Of a DNA stretch of 25,328 bases, positions 25,320 through 25,328 are shown piece after piece. Location: NCBI GenBank assembly GCA_938003875.1, contig CALKWO010000004.1, positions 1 to 25,328 of the forward strand, given 5' to 3'. A model generated the notes under the pieces. It saw only the letters and a list, made by a program, of their open reading frames with translations, was not told the DNA's origin and searched no databases. A program made the position numbers and the translations under genes. Origin of the DNA: an uncultured bacterium. Lineage in GTDB: Bacteria; Planctomycetota; Uabimicrobiia; Uabimicrobiales; JABWCH01. Position 1 is the stretch's first letter. Each line of letters opens with the position of its first letter.

Positions 25320-25328
25320 GAACCACAG
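25320..25328. repeat. Likely first bases of another ACCACAGAT repeat, cut by the window end
   Basis: GAACCACAG is the exact nine-base opening shared by the two tracts at 7057 and 7097. It also follows an A-rich run here. The window ends before the rest of the unit can be confirmed. Confidence 0.35.

Noticed and set aside
1..25328. Mobile element or phage region
   Set aside because: No transposase, integrase, phage structural gene, target-site duplication or tRNA attachment site could be seen.

Overview
The window is AT-rich bacterial chromosomal DNA (roughly 40% G+C by eye) with ten confident protein genes, one small orphan gene and several repeat-bearing gaps. No tRNA, rRNA, insertion sequence, integrase or CRISPR array was seen. 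The protein style points, with low confidence, to a planctomycete or another large-genome environmental bacterium of the PVC group. The reasons are a HEAT-repeat lipoprotein-like or secreted protein with W-rich LTGKDLGY...WWAWW motifs, a 2891-residue TPR protein, an archaeal/eukaryotic-type beta-CASP ribonuclease instead of a plain RNase J, and gaps filled with ACCACAGATGAACACAG-, CCGCAGAGACGC- and CCACGAAAAACAC-type repeats. No marker gene settles the taxonomy.

Layout. (1) 1-3640, + strand: a small orphan protein behind a good promoter, then a secreted 984-residue HEAT-repeat protein. (2) 3640-7017, - strand: a tight three-gene operon read from right to left, with an exported glycerophosphodiester phosphodiesterase, a 1-phosphofructokinase-family (PfkB) sugar-phosphate kinase and a 12-TM permease of the gluconate/citrate type. 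(3) 7018-7416: a divergent intergenic region with short interspersed repeats and a near-consensus promoter. (4) 7417-17337, + strand: a giant TPR protein whose C-terminal domain looks like a zincin that has lost its active site, followed 12 bp later by a family-4 glycosyltransferase with a cysteine cluster. (5) 17338-17641: a convergent gap with two stacked hairpin repeats, the first followed by nine Ts. (6) 17642-25171, - strand, read from right to left: a membrane-anchored HEAT-like protein, a beta-CASP ribonuclease with duplicated KH-like modules and a C-terminal ParB-like domain, a pentapeptide-repeat protein ending in a two-TM ion-channel module with an aberrant pore signature, and a YkgJ-type CxxCxxCC protein.

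The most unusual content is in region 6. The ribonuclease/ParB-like fusion and the channel-like protein with a non-canonical selectivity filter lie on the same strand, close together and beside a membrane HEAT protein. That this is a functional set is inference only. A 73-nt hairpin-forming repeat occurs twice in the same orientation (3661-3733 and 18060-18132), and the two copies are about 92% identical.
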